A stretch of DNA of 57,266 nucleotides, taken from an uncultured bacterium. Lineage in GTDB: Bacteria > Bacillota > Clostridia > Lachnospirales > Lachnospiraceae. Shown piece after piece: positions 54,220-57,266 of this stretch. The notes under the pieces are model-generated. The model saw nothing but the letters and a program-made list of their open reading frames with translations, ran no database searches and was not told where the DNA came from. Position numbers and translations under genes: made by a program. Positions within the stretch are counted from its first letter, which is position 1; every line of letters starts with the position of its first letter. Where the stretch lies: NCBI GenBank assembly GCA_947063875.1, contig CAMSTY010000017.1, positions 1 through 57,266 of the forward strand, read 5' to 3'.

Positions 54220-55344
54220 ATGAAGGGCGGAAAAGGGATCTGGAAAGAGAGGATTCTCACCATGGCGGCCATTCTCATTCTTGCAGGGACAGGGATGACT
54301 TGGCTGGGAAATATAACAGTTCCGGGAATGCAGACCTTGCGCGAACCGGAAAATTCCGCTAGGAAAGCCGTGGGGGAGGCGCTGGTACAGGATTCCCCCG
54401 AATCCCAGACATTTTTGGCTATGGACACCGTGATTTCCATGGAAATATATGGAGATCATAAAGAAGAAGCTGTAAAAAAATCGGTGGATCAGATCAATAG
54501 CCTGGAGGCTTTGTGGTCTGTAACAAGAGAAGGAAGCCAGGTCTATGAACTGAATCATCACCAGGGAAGTCCCGTGAAGGTCAGTAAAGAAACGGCAGAA
54601 CTGATTTCTTTTGCCCTGGAGATGGAGCGGGAGACGGAAGGCGCGTTGAATCCGGCCCTGTATCCGATTGTGAAAGCCTGGGGATTTACCACAAGAGAAT
54701 ATCAGATTCCGGACAAACAAAAACTGCAGAGGCTGCTGGAGCATACCGATTTTCAGAAGCTGCAGATAGAGGAGGGAACCGTCACCCTGCCGGAGCAGAT
54801 GGAAATTGATTTTGGAGCTATTGCCAAAGGGTATACCGGGGATTTGGTGGTGGAGACGATGAAGAAATATGGAATCACTTCCGGGATTGTGAATCTGGGA
54901 GGAAATGTGGCCCTGATCGGGAATGCCCCTGATGGCAAACCATGGCGGACAGGTATCCGCAGTCCCTACGGAGAGGGAACCATAGGAGTCCTGGAAGCCG
55001 GGGATTGCCATATCATTACATCCGGCGGTTATGAACGGTATTTTACCGGTGAGGACGGAACGGTCTACTGGCATATCCTGAATCCGGAAACAGGCTGCCC
55101 GGCTGACAGTGGGATTATCTCGGCAACGATTGTGGGGACGGAGGGAAAACGGTGTGACGCCCTTTCCACGGCTGTGTTTGTCATGGGACTTGAGAAGGCG
55201 GAAGCCTACTGGAGAACCCATGAGGGGATCGAGATGATCCTGGTCACAGAGGACAACCAGATTTATCTGACAGAAGGACTGGACGGCAGATTTGCCTTAA
55301 ATGAAATGAGCCAGGGAATCCCTGTTCATGTGATAAAAAAGTAA
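54220..55344 (+). CDS. apbE: FAD:protein FMN transferase ApbE
   Basis: The 374-residue protein has an N-terminal membrane helix (about 9-30) and an ApbE domain: FLAMDTVISMEIYG, LNPALYPIVKAWGF, MEIDFGAIAKGYTGD, the GGNVALIG loop, HILNPETGCPADSG and the Mg2+ site CDALSTAVFVMG. ApbE transfers FMN from FAD to a Thr or Ser of outer-face proteins. No protein in this window shows the usual flavinylation motif (Asp/Asn-G-x-T-G-A-T type). Its place between the RibD-like protein and two exported flavodoxins suggests a role in their flavin supply or maturation. Confidence 0.92.
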   Translation: MKGGKGIWKERILTMAAILILAGTGMTWLGNITVPGMQTLREPENSARKAVGEALVQDSPESQTFLAMDTVISMEIYGDHKEEAVKKSVDQINSLEALWSVTREGSQVYELNHHQGSPVKVSKETAELISFALEMERETEGALNPALYPIVKAWGFTTREYQIPDKQKLQRLLEHTDFQKLQIEEGTVTLPEQMEIDFGAIAKGYTGDLVVETMKKYGITSGIVNLGGNVALIGNAPDGKPWRTGIRSPYGEGTIGVLEAGDCHIITSGGYERYFTGEDGTVYWHILNPETGCPADSGIISATIVGTEGKRCDALSTAVFVMGLEKAEAYWRTHEGIEMILVTEDNQIYLTEGLDGRFALNEMSQGIPVHVIKK

Positions 55345-55369
55345 ATAGATAAGATCAGGAGGAAACACA

Positions 55370-56268
55370 ATGAAAAAAAAATATTAGTACCGGCAGCAAT
55401 CATGATGACCCTTGCCATGGCAACAACAGCCTTGGCTGGTGTCTGGAGAACCGGAGAGGGAACCAATGGGAACCGGTGGTGGTACGATGATGAGGACGGC
55501 ACCTACGCGGTGAGTGAATGGAGATGGCTGGATGGAAACCAGGATGGGATTGCAGAGTGTTATGCCTTTGACAGCAATGGCTGGATGTATGCGAACACTA
55601 CCACTCCCGACGGCTATGTGGTCAATGCCGATGGGGCATGGACAGTAAACGGGGTTGTTCAAACCCAGTCTGTGAATTCCCAGACTCAGGATGCTTCCCA
55701 GAACGGAGGCGAAACCCAGGGCAATTCCAGAATTCTGGTTGCTTACTATACCTTGCCGGAGACAGACGGAACCAATACGGATGCGGGAGCCAGCCGGGTG
55801 GCGGTGAATGGCCAGGTTCAGGGAAACATGGAATATATGGCCAATACGATTGCCCAGGCCACAGGGGGCAGACTGTTTGAGATTGATACGGTACAGACCT
55901 ATCCGGGACTTCATGAACCCCTGGTGAACCAGGCGGCCCGGGAACTGGATGCGGACTACCGTCCGGAGTTATCCACCCATATTGATAATCTTGAGGATTA
56001 TGATGTGATTTTTGTAGGATATCCCATCTGGTGGGGAGAGATGCCCATGGCTATGTACTCCTTCTTTGATGAATATGACCTCAGTGGGAAGACGGTAATC
56101 CCCTTCTCCAGCCATGGGGGAAGCGGCTTCTCCGGGACGATCAGTGTGGTTGCAGGTCTGGAGCCAGGAGCGAATGTAATGAGAAACGGATATACGGTGT
56201 CCAGAGGAAGCGTAGCCGGAGATGCGGCGAATTTGAGAAGATGGGTGGAAGGACTGAATCTGAATTAA
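55370..56268 (+). pseudogene. secreted flavodoxin with an N-terminal wall-binding-like domain (start frameshifted)
   Basis: The only good start (ATG 55370, AGGAGG upstream) is followed by nine A residues and runs out at TAG. With one more A it would read MKKKILVPAAIMMTLAMATT then ALAGVW, a clean Sec signal continuous with the long frame open from 55402 to 56268. The mature part has a choline-binding/cell-wall-repeat-like domain (GNRWWYDDEDGTYAV, DGNQDGIAECYAFDSNGWMY), a Gln/Asn linker and a flavodoxin domain (ILVAYYTLPETDGTNTDAGA, VGYPIWWGEMPM, PFSSHGGSGFSGT). It may be expressed by slippage on the A-run, or an A may be missing from the data. Confidence 0.82.
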
Positions 56269-56328
56269 ACAAGTATGATAAGGTGGCTTTCACAATTTGT
56301 TTATGCTTGAGAAAGGTATGGTGAAAAG

Positions 56329-57147
56329 ATGAAAAAAAGAAGATTGGCTGTATTGTCTGCCGCAGTTTTATATTGCTTTACCCTGTCCTTAACCGGCTGT
56401 GGCAGTTCGGGAAGCGTTGTCAGTTCGGCAGCTGCAGAGGAGACAGCAAAGGAAACTGCTGAAGGCCAGCAGGAGAACGGGAACAGGGAGACAAATGAGG
56501 AAATAAAGATTGAAGAGGCAGTGAGCGGAGAGACAGCAAGTGGAGGGACAACAACTGAGGAGACAATGAATTCAGGGAGCGGAGAGCCAACAACCAATGA
56601 CAGTTCCATCCTGATTGCTTATTTCACAGTTCCGGAGACGGATGGAAGCGATACGGAGGCAGGAGCCAGCCGTTATGTGGTGGACGGAAGGGTTTATGGA
56701 AACATGGAATATATGGCAGAGCAGATCAGCAAAAGAACCGGCGGAGAATTGTTTGAAATAAAAACAGTTCAGGAGTATCCGGGAACTCATGAGCCGCTGG
56801 TAGACCAGGCAGCCCAGGAGCAGGATGAGGCGGCCCGCCCGGAACTGGCGTCTCATGTGGAGGATATGGACCGTTATGAAGTAATATTTTTGGGGTTCCC
56901 TAACTGGTGGGGGGATATGCCCATGCCTCTTTATACATTTCTGGAGGAATATGATCTTGACGGGAAAAAGGTGATTCCTTTTAACAGCCATGGCGGAAGC
57001 CGGTTTTCCAGGACCATAGAAACAATCCAGGATCTGCAGCCGGGAGCGGATGTGGTTACCGACGGATACACCGTTTCGCGGAACGACATGAACCAGGCAG
57101 CGGCTGGGATAGAGAACTGGCTTTCGGGATTAGGATATCCGGAATAA
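56329..57147 (+). CDS. flavodoxin-domain lipoprotein
   Basis: The 272-residue product has a lipobox (SLTGC, Cys24), a Glu/Thr-rich linker to about residue 83 and a flavodoxin domain closely similar to that of the gene at 55370: ILIAYFTVPETDGSDTEAGA, LGFPNWWGDMPMP and PFNSHGGSRFSRTIETIQDL. It lacks the compact T-x-T-G phosphate loop and instead has the AGASRYVVDG insertion. It is anchored outside the membrane. It starts 60 bases after the preceding flavodoxin. The last 120 bases of the window show no gene. Confidence 0.9.
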   Translation: MKKRRLAVLSAAVLYCFTLSLTGCGSSGSVVSSAAAEETAKETAEGQQENGNRETNEEIKIEEAVSGETASGGTTTEETMNSGSGEPTTNDSSILIAYFTVPETDGSDTEAGASRYVVDGRVYGNMEYMAEQISKRTGGELFEIKTVQEYPGTHEPLVDQAAQEQDEAARPELASHVEDMDRYEVIFLGFPNWWGDMPMPLYTFLEEYDLDGKKVIPFNSHGGSRFSRTIETIQDLQPGADVVTDGYTVSRNDMNQAAAGIENWLSGLGYPE

Positions 57148-57266
57148 GAGGAAAATCTGTTGAGAAGTGTCAGATATAGCGGTTGAACTGCTGTATCTGG
57201 CGCTTTTAAAGTTATCAAAAAATACAGGAAAAGGCTTTTGCAGTCATTAATGTATATAGATAAGGA

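Overview
The window reads as chromosomal DNA of an anaerobic gut Firmicute, most likely a Lachnospiraceae-type Clostridium. The grounds are a stand-alone HydG ([FeFe]-hydrogenase maturase), mannose-family and beta-glucoside PTS loci, Clostridia-style lipoproteins, strong AGGAGG ribosome sites, and small families (DUF2164, DUF6809 remnant, DUF3737) typical of that group. I see no rRNA, tRNA, CRISPR array, insertion sequence or phage gene. Identifications come from reading the sequence, not from a search. Layout: 0-7.3 kb holds a MATE exporter, a DUF3737 protein, a LysE exporter, a cyclophilin-like lipoprotein, a PatB-type C-S lyase and a lipoprotein, plus remnants of a winged-helix regulator and of an aldo/keto reductase-flavodoxin pair. 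7.3-11.3 kb (minus strand) is a hybrid sensor kinase followed by an orphan sugar-binding lipoprotein. 12-15.5 kb has a secreted nuclease, a PARG-like ADP-ribose hydrolase and a NADAR-Nudix-winged-helix fusion. 15.8-24.2 kb is a mannose-type PTS operon (IIA, IIB, IIC, IID, small membrane protein), then a membrane-anchored sugar-binding protein, histidine kinase, response regulator, second binding protein and HAD phosphatase. 24.3-26.5 kb has a VOC protein and HydG. From about 26.6 kb to the end runs a dense plus-strand redox island. It carries an aldo/keto reductase, two iron alcohol dehydrogenases, an SDR, an Old-Yellow-Enzyme-like reductase, eight flavodoxin-fold genes (five with export signals), a DUF4405 membrane protein with cytochrome-like histidines, an ApbE flavin transferase beside a RibD-like reductase, three secreted esterases, a secreted bicupin, a second MATE pump and two LysR regulators. 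A LicT/beta-glucoside PTS/6-phospho-beta-glucosidase locus is embedded in it. How it may work together (inference): cytosolic dehydrogenases and flavoproteins handle reducing equivalents, the DUF4405 protein could pass electrons across the membrane, and the lipoprotein or wall-associated flavodoxins would use them outside the cell, where secreted esterases and the bicupin act on imported or toxic small molecules and MATE pumps export products. Two promoters 6.7 kb apart, one for the beta-glucoside PTS and one for the flavodoxin operon, share an ungapped ~80-bp architecture, hinting at a common LysR regulator. Several genes (beta-glucoside PTS, Old-Yellow-Enzyme, wall-associated flavodoxin, winged-helix remnant) are each broken by one single-base indel, so either local decay or base-calling error must be considered.
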